A stretch of DNA of 64,000 nucleotides from positions 2,326,500 through 2,390,499 of the forward strand of contig CP121690.1 in NCBI GenBank assembly GCA_038396605.1, written 5' to 3'. The position numbers and the translations under genes are program-made. Below, piece by piece: positions 34,253 through 41,215 of this stretch (the first letter of the stretch is position 1; each line of letters starts with the position of its first letter). Source of the stretch: Eubacteriales bacterium mix99. Its GTDB lineage: Bacteria; Bacillota; Clostridia; Caldicoprobacterales; DTU083. The notes under the pieces were generated by a model, which worked only from the letters and a program-made list of their open reading frames with translations, was not told where the DNA came from and ran no database searches.

Positions 34253-34608
34253 AGTCCCAGGAACGCTCGTATGCGGCAAGCTATATGAAGAAAATCGGCA
34301 GAGATGCGGTGATAGGTGATTACGGTGACTTTGAACATACGTTGCTTACCGATGTCGGCGTTTCCGTTGATGTGTCGAATAGTATCAACGACAAGTTATT
34401 TGCCAATTATCCCATGTGGATTGGCAACCGTGAGGCATTGGAGAATGGGGTGCGCTATGTATATGAAAAGACTTATAACAAGGCGGCTCACGAAATTGTT
34501 TTTACGATATACGAATATGATGCAAACAAAATCGTTGAACGCACCCGGCTGGATTCCATTACAGGCAAAATAACCGAAACGACAAATTACCCAGACAAAC
34601 AGGAATAG
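34170..34608 (+). pseudogene. Out-of-frame C-terminal domain of the BlaR1-like gene
   Basis: From TAT at about 34170 the -1 frame reads YGDSIRKLFPSEYRSRALS and goes on for about 145 codons with normal protein composition (ERSYAASYMKKIGRDAVIGD, ANYPMWIGNREALENG) to TAG 34606. It has no SD or start of its own. It fits as the lost end of the upstream gene, cut off by a single-base deletion, perhaps in the GGGG run at 34172-34175. Sequencing error is an alternative. Confidence 0.65.
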
Positions 34609-34800
34609 TCGTCTGGATAAAAGTTGCCAGGAATCAGAATGTGATCGAGTCATTGATGAACTGACCCGGCAACTCGCAAACCTCTCCGTTCAGTGGAACA
34701 AAGGCCAACTTAAAAAATATTTATAAATAAATCAATATCTTATGTCTATTGCGGGTTGAACAATATCCGATTATTTGCCATACTACTGTGTAGCTTTAAT
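34609..34800 (+). other. Spacer with a possible short gene remnant
   Basis: One frame ending at TAA near 34727 reads DRVIDELTRQLANLSVQWNK, which is protein-like but lacks a start and is not recognised. Nothing else is supported here. Confidence 0.25.
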
Positions 34801-34813
34801 TGGAGGTCTTGAT

Positions 34814-35155
34814 ATGGAAATTGTGAGCCAAAGACTACGTGCGCTACGTGAAAGCGTGGGGCTTTCTCAGAATAAACTTGCCGGTATGATCGGAGTTCGC
34901 CAGTCCAGCATTAACCGTTATGAAAACGGACAGTCGGTTCCCTCCATTCAAACTTTTCGCTGGTATGCGGATTACTTTGATGTGTCAATGGATTACATCT
35001 TTGGACGGACGGACAAGCCGCAAGGCAAGCTTTATAATTACGAACCGCAACTCATACGCGATAAGGCCGAAAATAATCAGGAACTGCGACAGTTCGTTTT
35101 GGAGAGGCATGGTCACGAGAAAAAAGCTGTGTCGAATTTGCAAGCGACTGCCTGA
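34814..35155 (+). CDS. XRE-family regulator whose C-terminus reads into a foreign remnant
   Basis: The N-terminal 65 residues are a clear Cro/C1-type helix-turn-helix (QRLRALRESVGLSQNKLAGM, then RQSSINRYENGQSVPS), followed by the FDVSMDYIFGRTDKP segment common in Firmicutes XRE proteins. ATG 34814 has GGAGG nine bases upstream. From about 35097 the DNA belongs, in another frame, to an acetyltransferase tail, so the last 19 residues (from about LERHGHEKKA) are probably accidental. The protein may still fold because the DNA-binding domain is intact. It opens the mosaic acetyltransferase region. Confidence 0.8.
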   Translation: MEIVSQRLRALRESVGLSQNKLAGMIGVRQSSINRYENGQSVPSIQTFRWYADYFDVSMDYIFGRTDKPQGKLYNYEPQLIRDKAENNQELRQFVLERHGHEKKAVSNLQATA

Positions 35156-35241
35156 TTGGCAACACGGAGAGCCTCGCTTTTCATTTGAAGATCGGGTTTG
35201 AAGAAGCAGGGCGAACCATTCACTTTGTAAAAAGGCTATAG
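35101..35241 (+). pseudogene. C-terminal remnant of an AAC(6')-like acetyltransferase
   Basis: In the frame starting GGA 35101 the 46 codons before TAG 35239 include EFASDCLIGNTESLAFHLK and GFEEAGRTIHFVKRL. The pattern EFASD-x4-NT-x-S-x3-H-x3-GFEE-x2-R-x3-F-x-K is the end of AAC(6')-type aminoglycoside acetyltransferases of the GNAT family. The first two thirds are missing and there is no start. The XRE frame overlaps it in a different phase, so a deletion has joined the two genes. Confidence 0.65.
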
Positions 35242-35255
35242 GAAGGATACTCAAA

Positions 35256-36098
35256 ATGACAAACGCTGATATATTGCGCATTGCGATGGAACAGCATGCG
35301 ATAGATGCAAACTGTTCGCCCAATGATTTTACAAAAACGGAAAATGTCGTTGTTATCTCTAAGCCAAATGAAAAAGCACGAAGATACTTGAACTTGCCGT
35401 TTTTCTGTGACCTTATTACATACGGTTCAAATATCGTCGCTTCCGTTGACGAGCGAGTTTATGACTTTGTGAAGCTATATATAGATACGAAGTATCCACA
35501 TGGCTGCTTTGAGATGCCACAGATACACCATCTGACAAACGAATTTGTCAAATACGGTTTTTTACCGTATTACCAAGCAGAATACTGGTTGCCGGATGTT
35601 GACGTGGTAAAAGCACTTTCGTGCAAATATGAAATGCGGCTATTAGAACGACATGATTTTGCCGATTTGTATCTGCCGGAGTGGAGCAACGCACTGTCCT
35701 CAACGCGGCCGCATTTAGATATGCTTGGCGTCGGCGCGTATGATGGCGATAGATTAATCGGTCTTTCCGGCTGCTCCGCTGATTGTGAAACCATGTGGCA
35801 AATTGGAATTGATGTTTTGCCGGAGTATCGCCGGCAGGGTGTTGCCGCAGCTTTGACTTCCCAATTGGCAGTTGAAGTGTTTAAAAGAGAAAAGGTTCCG
35901 TTTTACTGCTGTGCGTGGTCAAATCTCGGCTCCGTGCGAAACGCTATCAAAAGCGGATTTCGTCCGGCATGGGTAGAGCATACAGCCATTGAAAAAGAAA
36001 AGGCATTAGAATGGAATGCGAATAAGCATTTTTCTAAATTGATAACGAATAACACCGATTTTTGGTCTGCCATAGATAAACTTGTATCTGAATCCTAA
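35256..36098 (+). CDS. GNAT-family N-acetyltransferase (two-part, 280 residues)
   Basis: This gene appears intact. The C-terminal half has the acetyl-CoA motif VLPEYRRQGVAAALTSQLA (about 190-208) and the NLGSVRNAIKSGFRPAW segment typical of GNAT enzymes; the N-terminal half (about 1-120) is a less conserved domain. Substrate is unknown. GGAAGGA lies eight bases ahead of the ATG. Its stop TAA is directly followed, in the same frame, by the pyrophosphatase-like remnant, so the 3' flank is a join. Confidence 0.8.
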   Translation: MTNADILRIAMEQHAIDANCSPNDFTKTENVVVISKPNEKARRYLNLPFFCDLITYGSNIVASVDERVYDFVKLYIDTKYPHGCFEMPQIHHLTNEFVKYGFLPYYQAEYWLPDVDVVKALSCKYEMRLLERHDFADLYLPEWSNALSSTRPHLDMLGVGAYDGDRLIGLSGCSADCETMWQIGIDVLPEYRRQGVAAALTSQLAVEVFKREKVPFYCCAWSNLGSVRNAIKSGFRPAWVEHTAIEKEKALEWNANKHFSKLITNNTDFWSAIDKLVSES

Positions 36099-36394
36099 AT
36101 CATCATCGACCGCCCAAAAGGCAGTCATCAACCGAAATATCCGACATTGATATATCCTGTCGACTACGGCTATCTCGAAAACACCTCCTCGATGGACGGC
36201 GGCGGGATTGACGTTTGGAAAAGCACTGATGGCAATGCAGTTGATGCTATCATCTGCACTGTGGGTTTGATGAAAAGGGACAGCGAATTAAAATCCTCAT
36301 CGGGTGTAGTGAGGAAGAAAAGCAGCTTGTTTTGGAAGTCCATAACAACAGCGAACACATGAAGGGCATTCTGATACGGAGGAGTGTAGAATGA
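36099..36394 (+). pseudogene. Headless, frameshifted pyrophosphatase-like remnant
   Basis: Starting at ATC 36099, directly after the GNAT stop, the frame reads IIIDRPKGSHQPKYPTLIYP then VDYGYLENTSSMDGGGIDVW, matching the small inorganic-pyrophosphatase-like family (DRP-GS-HP, YPVDYGY). At about 36288 the family pattern moves to the next frame (IKILIGCSEEEKQLVLEVHN) and runs to TGA 36392. Restoring one A in GCGAATTAAAA would mend it. The start codon is missing, so the piece is dead. Confidence 0.6.
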
Positions 36395-36783
36395 GAATTG
36401 CAATGGTCGAACTGCCGGATGAAATAACGGCAATCACGCTAGAAATAATGCACGCGCTTCCCGCTTGGTTCAGTCCCCCCGGGGACATAGACCGCAAAGC
36501 CATTATACATAGAGACTACCCTTTCTTTGCGGCATACAACGGAGACGAGCCTGTTGGATTCATAGCGTTGAAAATACACAATCCTTACACAGCAGAAGTT
36601 TTCAATATGGGTATTTTGGAAGCATATCATCGGCAGGGTGTTGGAAGCAAATTGATGCAAGTCGTCGAACGGTACTGCAAGGATAACGGCTATCTGTATT
36701 TGACGGTGAAAACACTTGATGAGTACGTTAGGCGAGGGAGAATTGGATTTGCAAAAATATCTTCATTTAGCGGAAAACCATAA
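36391..36783 (+). CDS. GNAT-family acetyltransferase, truncated and fused to foreign sequence
   Basis: The first 108 residues are a normal small GNAT domain (ITLEIMHALPAWFSPPGDID, YNGDEPVGFIALKIHN, acetyl-CoA motif ILEAYHRQGVGSKLM, then YLYLTVKTLD). From about 36720 the expected C-terminal strands are absent and the frame reads EYVRRGRIGFAKISSFSGKP, which is another gene's tail in the wrong frame. GGAGGAG lies seven bases ahead of the ATG. The catalytic core lacks its last strands, so activity is doubtful. Confidence 0.65.
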   Translation: MRIAMVELPDEITAITLEIMHALPAWFSPPGDIDRKAIIHRDYPFFAAYNGDEPVGFIALKIHNPYTAEVFNMGILEAYHRQGVGSKLMQVVERYCKDNGYLYLTVKTLDEYVRRGRIGFAKISSFSGKP

Positions 36784-36865
36784 TTGCCGCATCGTCTTGG
36801 AGGTAAAGACCATCGAAGGATTGCGGCGCTCAGTGGAGTGGCTGAAAGAGAGGAGTTTGAAATGA
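36719..36865 (+). pseudogene. C-terminal remnant of a sugar-phosphate isomerase/epimerase-like gene
   Basis: The frame containing ATG 36719 reads LGEGELDLQKYLHLAENHNC then RIVLEVKTIEGLRRSVEWLKER and stops at TGA 36863. The GEG-x-LDL and LEVKT patterns are typical of the end of xylose-isomerase-like TIM barrels. The rest of the barrel is missing. It overlaps the truncated GNAT gene out of frame, and the next gene starts at its stop (ATGA). Confidence 0.5.
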
Positions 36866-37227
36866 TAGCATATCATGGAAGCGTAATGCAGGGGATTTCG
36901 GTTCTAAAACCGTTTGCAAATCCCATTTCAAGTTTAGACTATGCTGCAGTTTATTTAACTACATACAAACCTCTTGCCTCAATATATATTTGGGACAAGC
37001 CATACAAATGGATGAATTATGGCTTTTCCGAAGAGGGAGTGCCGATATATACAGAATCAAAAATTCTGATTTATATCAGCTCGGCAGTAAAATTGCCAAA
37101 GAAGCATTTGATTCCTATTTCGGGCAGGAACTTCTCGGCGACAGCCACACAGCAGGGTGCTACATCCGGTTGTGGCAGTATTGCGAAGAAGTGGGAGCAA
37201 CAGATATGTTTGACCTTGCGAAGCTGA
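36862..37227 (+). pseudogene. DUF3990-like N-terminus joined out of frame to another gene
   Basis: ATG 36862 with GAGAGGAG six bases upstream opens a good frame for about 62 codons (MIAYHGSVMQGISVLKPF, YAAVYLTTYKPLASIYIW, KWMNYGFSEEGVPIYTES), resembling DUF3990-type proteins of Clostridia, which are about 150 residues. After 37050 the frame loses protein character and ends at 37227, while a different coding tail runs in the +2 frame. This is a broken gene head. Confidence 0.55.
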
Positions 37228-37262
37228 AAGAACGCTTGCGGGAGCAGGTTCTGAGTTCCTGA
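37049..37262 (+). pseudogene. Unidentified gene tail at the right end of the island
   Basis: From about 37049 the frame reads KNSDLYQLGSKIAKEAFDSY, FGQELLGDSHTAGCYIRLWQ and YCEEVGATDMFDLAKLKERL, ending at TGA 37260. The composition is that of a real protein C-terminus, but I do not recognise it and it has no start. It continues out of frame from the DUF3990-like head. Confidence 0.5.
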
Positions 37263-37327
37263 ATAAAATGAGTCGGCACGGGCAAGATAATGGCACTCAA
37301 AAATGACGGACCGAACAGGTGATTTTT

Positions 37328-37690
37328 TTGAAAAAGAGATTCTATCAGCTGAAAATTATTTTGATGGGCATCCTGACCGGGTTATGCAATGGTCTGTTTG
37401 GTGCCGGCGGGGGAATGATTGTTGTACCATCCATGGTGCATTTCCTGGATGTGGATGAACATGATGCCCATGCGACGGCCATAGCTGTGATCCTGCCTCT
37501 GGCTGTCATCAGCGCCTTCATCTATTTCCGGAACGGATATCTGGATTTTGGGAAAGCACTGCCGGTTGCCGCCGGAGGAATTCTGGGTGGATTTACGGGC
37601 GCATATCTCCTTCACCGTGTATCCTCCTATTGGCTGCAAAAGATATTCGCGCTGTTTATGATTGTAGCCGCCGTAAGGATGATTTTCTGA
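37328..37690 (+). CDS. Half-size TauE/SafE-family membrane protein (first of pair)
   Basis: The 120-residue product equals one half of a TauE/SafE anion exporter: four helices with the repeat motif GLCNGLFGAGGGMIVVPSMV (about 18-37). Full-size family members contain two such halves. The SD AGGTGA favours TTG 37328 over GTG 37319. The stop overlaps the likely start of the second half (CTGA). The pair probably forms one transporter; the substrate (sulfite, sulfonate or another organic anion) is unknown. This gene marks the return to host-like sequence. Confidence 0.8.
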   Translation: MKKRFYQLKIILMGILTGLCNGLFGAGGGMIVVPSMVHFLDVDEHDAHATAIAVILPLAVISAFIYFRNGYLDFGKALPVAAGGILGGFTGAYLLHRVSSYWLQKIFALFMIVAAVRMIF

Positions 37691-38046
37691 AGCTGCTTTT
37701 GTTTGCAATCGGATTGGTGTCCGGCGTAGTCAGCGGAATGGGGATTGGAGGAGGAACCGTTCTGATTCCGGCGATGATATTTCTGGCAGGCGTGTCCCAG
37801 CACAGTGCTCAGGGGATTAACCTTACTGTCTTTATCCCCACGGCATTGGTTGCGATTTGTGTACACAGCAAGAACAAACATATACGATTCCGACTGGCTC
37901 TCCCTCTGATGCTGGCAGGGGCGTTCGGTGCCGTTCTGGGTTCCATTCTGGCTTCTTCCATGCCTTCTCGGCTTCTTGGAAAATTGTTCGGGGGATTTTT
38001 GCTGGGAATGGGCTTATACGAACTATTCCGAAAAAAGAAGAGTTAA
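37687..38046 (+). CDS. Half-size TauE/SafE-family membrane protein (second of pair)
   Basis: About 119 residues, with the second-half repeat motif GVVSGMGIGGGTVLIPAMIF and three further helices. The start is uncertain: AAGGAT sits six bases ahead of CTG 37687, which overlaps the preceding stop as CTGA; TTG 37699 is the nearest standard start. Such adjacent half-genes are known in Clostridia, so this is read as a natural pair and not as a frameshift of a full-length gene. Confidence 0.75.
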   Translation: MKLLLFAIGLVSGVVSGMGIGGGTVLIPAMIFLAGVSQHSAQGINLTVFIPTALVAICVHSKNKHIRFRLALPLMLAGAFGAVLGSILASSMPSRLLGKLFGGFLLGMGLYELFRKKKS

Positions 38047-38061
38047 ATTGTTAAGTTGTTA

Positions 38062-38090
38062 TTACCATTTCATGTTTTTTATGATATAAT
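38062..38090 (+). promoter_or_regulatory. Promoter of the rnf operon
   Basis: TTACCA, 17 bases, TATAAT (38085-38090), about 155 bases before the rnfC start. Confidence 0.5.
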
Positions 38091-38116
38091 GAATACAGAT
38101 CATTGGATATGTTTCA

Positions 38117-38191
38117 ATAACCTGAAGAGGCCTTGGCTTCTGAGGGTTATTTTCGTATTACAGGGATGTCATTTTTTTAACAAGGCATCCC
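38117..38191 (+). promoter_or_regulatory. Structured leader of the rnf operon
   Basis: ATAACC-T-GAAG pairs with CTTC-TGA-GGTTAT (38117-38150), followed by TTTT; then GGGATG (38163) pairs with CATCCC (to 38191), followed by further G/C-rich complementary stretches up to the SD. The leader could hold an attenuator or riboswitch; I cannot match it to a known class. Confidence 0.4.
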
Positions 38192-38244
38192 GGGTATCCC
38201 GGCAAGGGGATAAGAGACCGAGTCTGAGGAGAGAGGTGTTCTGT

Positions 38245-39633
38245 TTGGGGAACAAAATACTGCCGTTTGCTGGGGGAATCCATCCGCCGCACAGCAAGCA
38301 CAGCACGGAGGGAAAGAAAGTTGAGGTCTGCAAAGCCCCCGATATTGTAAGGATTCCTCTGAAGCAGCATGTTGGTGCACCCTGCGATCCATTGGTAAAG
38401 CCGGGTGACAGGGTGAAATGGGGGCAGAAAATCGGCCAGCCGCAGGGCTATGTCAGTGCTGCCGTTCATTCCAGCGTTTCCGGAACGGTTCAGTCCATCG
38501 AAGAAGCGGAGCAGCCGGACGGCAGCCGTGTGGAAACGGTTGTGATTCAAAATGATGGGAAGGATATACCGGACCATTCCATCAAGCCAGGTACATTGGA
38601 GAGCCTGAGCGCAGAAGAATTGAGAAGTATTGTTATGGAGGCCGGCATTGTAGGAATGGGCGGGGCTGCATTTCCCACTCATGTCAAGCTGTCTCCGCCT
38701 CCTGAGAGGAAGATCGACACCGTCATTTTAAACGGGTCGGAGAGCGAGCCTTTTCTGACCTGTGATAACCGGCTTATGCTGGAGCATCCGGAGGATATCC
38801 TTTATGGATGTAAGGTTATTATGAAGATCCTTGGGGTATCCAGCGCTTTTATTGCCATTGAGGACATTATGCCGGAAGCCATCCGGATCCTGTCATCCAA
38901 GGCGGAAGGAGAAAAGGGCATACAGGTCATCGGCCCTGGGGCGAAATACCCCCAGGGTGCGGAAAAGCAGCTGATCTATGCAATCACCGGACGTCAGGTT
39001 CCTTCCGGTGGCCTGCCGATGGATGTTGGTACCGTGGTCCACAACGTGGGTACAGCAGCTGCCATTGCCCATGCGGTACGGACAGGAGAGCCGCTTACCC
39101 AAAGGATTGTAACGGTATCCGGAGGGGCGGTTCGGGAGCCAAAGAATCTGCTGGTTCGCATCGGCACTTCCTTCCGGGATGTCATCGATTGCTGTGGAGG
39201 ATGGAAGGAAAAGCCCGTAAAGGTTCTTTCCGGAGGCCCTTTGATGGGGGTCGCTCAGCATACGCTGGATGTTCCTGTGACCAAGGGGACTTCCGGGATT
39301 CTGTTGTTTACGGAAAAGGAAGCCGCCATGCCGGAGGTGTCCAACTGCATCCGATGCGGGAGGTGTGCATCGGTTTGCCCGATCCGTCTGATGCCCCTTT
39401 TGATCAGTGCAAATTCGCTGAAAGGCAATTATGAAGAGGCGGAAAAGCTTCATGCCCTGGATTGCATCGAATGCGGAAGCTGCTCCTTTATTTGTCCGGC
39501 GACAAGACCGCTTCTGCAATCCATTCTGGTGGCAAAGAAGGAAATTCTGGCCGGCCGGAAAAAACGCGATGCATCGGTTTCCGATGATTTGTCCGAAGGG
39601 CGGACGGACAGGAATAAAAGCAACAGGGCATAA
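38245..39633 (+). CDS. rnfC: Rnf complex subunit RnfC
   Basis: RnfC is the peripheral NADH-binding subunit of the ferredoxin:NAD+ oxidoreductase. The 462-residue product has an N-terminal barrel-sandwich domain (GGIHPPHSKHSTEGKKVEV), the flavin/NADH-binding region (GIVGMGGAAFPTHVKLSPPP, ILNGSESEPFLTCDNRL) and two 4Fe-4S sites (CIRCGRCASVCPIR, CIECGSCSFICPATRP). TTG 38245 has GAGAGGTG six bases upstream; the frame is open further left but runs over the leader. It is the first gene of rnfCDGEAB. Confidence 0.94.
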   Translation: MGNKILPFAGGIHPPHSKHSTEGKKVEVCKAPDIVRIPLKQHVGAPCDPLVKPGDRVKWGQKIGQPQGYVSAAVHSSVSGTVQSIEEAEQPDGSRVETVVIQNDGKDIPDHSIKPGTLESLSAEELRSIVMEAGIVGMGGAAFPTHVKLSPPPERKIDTVILNGSESEPFLTCDNRLMLEHPEDILYGCKVIMKILGVSSAFIAIEDIMPEAIRILSSKAEGEKGIQVIGPGAKYPQGAEKQLIYAITGRQVPSGGLPMDVGTVVHNVGTAAAIAHAVRTGEPLTQRIVTVSGGAVREPKNLLVRIGTSFRDVIDCCGGWKEKPVKVLSGGPLMGVAQHTLDVPVTKGTSGILLFTEKEAAMPEVSNCIRCGRCASVCPIRLMPLLISANSLKGNYEEAEKLHALDCIECGSCSFICPATRPLLQSILVAKKEILAGRKKRDASVSDDLSEGRTDRNKSNRA

Positions 39634-39720
39634 AAAGCCGGGTAGAGAAAATCAGCAGTAAGAAGTAAAAAAAGATTAACGAAGAACAAGAAGCATGGAT
39701 AAAAGAAAGGAGGTTTGGAT

Positions 39721-40674
39721 ATGGATTATTTTACGGTTTCTCCCGCTCCCCATATCCGAACGCAGGAATCCACTTCCAGAATTATGCTGGATGTTGTCAT
39801 TGCATTGATCCCTGCCGGGATTGCTTCCATATATTTTAACGGGATTGGAGTGCTTTGGACCATACTGATCAGCGTAGCCACTGCTGTGCTGACAGAATAT
39901 CTTATTCAGAAATTTATGAAAAAGCCAATCACCATCAGCGATTTCAGCGCGGTGGTCACCGGGGTGCTGATGGCCTATAACCTTCCGCCCGGTGCACCCT
40001 GGTGGTTGGCGGCTATCGGCTCCTTTCTTGCGATTGCGCTGGTCAAACAGTTGTTTGGTGGACTGGGACATAACTTCATGAATCCGGCGCTGGCTGCCCG
40101 CGCGATTCTGCTTGCTGCATGGCCGGTACGAATGACGACATGGGTACTGCCGGATGCCGTTACGTCTGCTACCAGTTCCGCCACACCCCTGGCAATGATG
40201 GAAGGGACGTGGGCTTCTGCATCAGAGCTTCCCGGCTTTCTGGACGTATTTCTCGGGAATATCGGAGGGTCCATCGGTGAAACATCCTCTGTTGCTCTGT
40301 TGATCGGAGCGGTGTATCTTCTTGTGCGGAAGGTCATCAGCTGGCGGATTCCTGTAACGTATATCACCACGACATTTATTCTGACCGCTTTGCTGGGAGG
40401 GCATGGCCTGTACGGCGCATTTTATCAGGTTTTTCTCGGAGGCCTGATACTGGGAGCCTTTTATATGGCGACGGATTATTCCAGCTCTCCGATCACCCCA
40501 AAAGGTCAGATCATTATGGGAGTTGGCTGCGGTATCCTGACTGCCGTCATCCGGATTTACGGAGGTTATCCGGAAGGAGTCAGCTATTCCATTCTGTTGA
40601 TGAATGTTGTTACGCCATTGATTGATAAATATACCATGCCAAAAATATTCGGGGAGGGAAAAGCTCATGTCTGA
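39721..40674 (+). CDS. rnfD: Rnf complex subunit RnfD
   Basis: RnfD is an integral membrane subunit carrying covalent FMN. The 317-residue protein has about nine to ten helices. The expected flavin-attachment region is present as TSATSSATPLAMMEG (about 147-161), in which the usual SGAT is SSAT. AAAGGAGG lies seven bases ahead of ATG 39721. rnfG starts eight bases before its stop. Confidence 0.93.
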   Translation: MDYFTVSPAPHIRTQESTSRIMLDVVIALIPAGIASIYFNGIGVLWTILISVATAVLTEYLIQKFMKKPITISDFSAVVTGVLMAYNLPPGAPWWLAAIGSFLAIALVKQLFGGLGHNFMNPALAARAILLAAWPVRMTTWVLPDAVTSATSSATPLAMMEGTWASASELPGFLDVFLGNIGGSIGETSSVALLIGAVYLLVRKVISWRIPVTYITTTFILTALLGGHGLYGAFYQVFLGGLILGAFYMATDYSSSPITPKGQIIMGVGCGILTAVIRIYGGYPEGVSYSILLMNVVTPLIDKYTMPKIFGEGKAHV

Positions 40675-41215
40675 GACGGTTCGGATTGGATTTAAACTTT
40701 TCTTGATTACCGCAATTGCAACACTTGCCCTGGCATGGACGCATATGATTACCGGCGAGCCGATCCGGGCGCAGGTGGAAAAAACGGCAACAGAGTCCAG
40801 ACAGGCCGTATTGCCGGAAGCCGGGGAATTTCAGCCGATGAAGGTATCATCCGGTAAATATCCGTCTATATTGGAAGCTTACAAGGGCCTGGACGGAAGC
40901 AGGACCGTGGGCTATACGTTCAAGCTGACCGGGAAGGGCTATGGCGGAGAACTGGAAATCATTGCAGGAATCCGTACGGACGGCAAACTGGAAGGGATCC
41001 GTATCCTTCAGAATTCCGAAACTCCCGGACTGGGAGCAGAGTCCCAGAAGCCGGAGTTCTATGAACAATTCAGTGGGAAGTCTGCTTCCAAGCCATTGGA
41101 GGATGAGGACATTTCTGCAATCACAGGGGCTACGGTAACAACCAATGCCATTACCAATACGGTGAACACTGCCATTAAATATTTCGATAAGGAACTGGGA
41201 GGTGGGAAACCGTGA
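40667..41215 (+). CDS. rnfG: Rnf complex subunit RnfG
   Basis: RnfG has one N-terminal membrane helix (about 8-27) and an external FMN-binding domain. The flavinylation motif is DISAITGATVTTNAI (about 145-159), where the threonine of TGATVT carries FMN. The 182-residue length is normal. GGGGAGGG precedes ATG 40667. It overlaps rnfE by four bases (GTGA). Confidence 0.93.
   Translation: MSETVRIGFKLFLITAIATLALAWTHMITGEPIRAQVEKTATESRQAVLPEAGEFQPMKVSSGKYPSILEAYKGLDGSRTVGYTFKLTGKGYGGELEIIAGIRTDGKLEGIRILQNSETPGLGAESQKPEFYEQFSGKSASKPLEDEDISAITGATVTTNAITNTVNTAIKYFDKELGGGKP

Noticed and set aside
34814-37262. Integron cassette array
   Set aside because: The genes are small and co-directional, but there is no integrase and no attC-like palindrome between them, and joins lie inside coding regions.
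37240-37330. Search for an attachment-site copy of the tRNA-Leu 3' end at the right edge of the island
   Set aside because: No stretch resembling GGTTCAAGTCCCGTCTCTCG is present, so site-specific integration at the tRNA is not supported by a direct repeat.
37319-38046. Frameshifted full-length TauE gene
   Set aside because: Each half begins with its own SD and repeat motif, and paired half-size genes occur naturally in this family, so no sequence error needs to be invoked.
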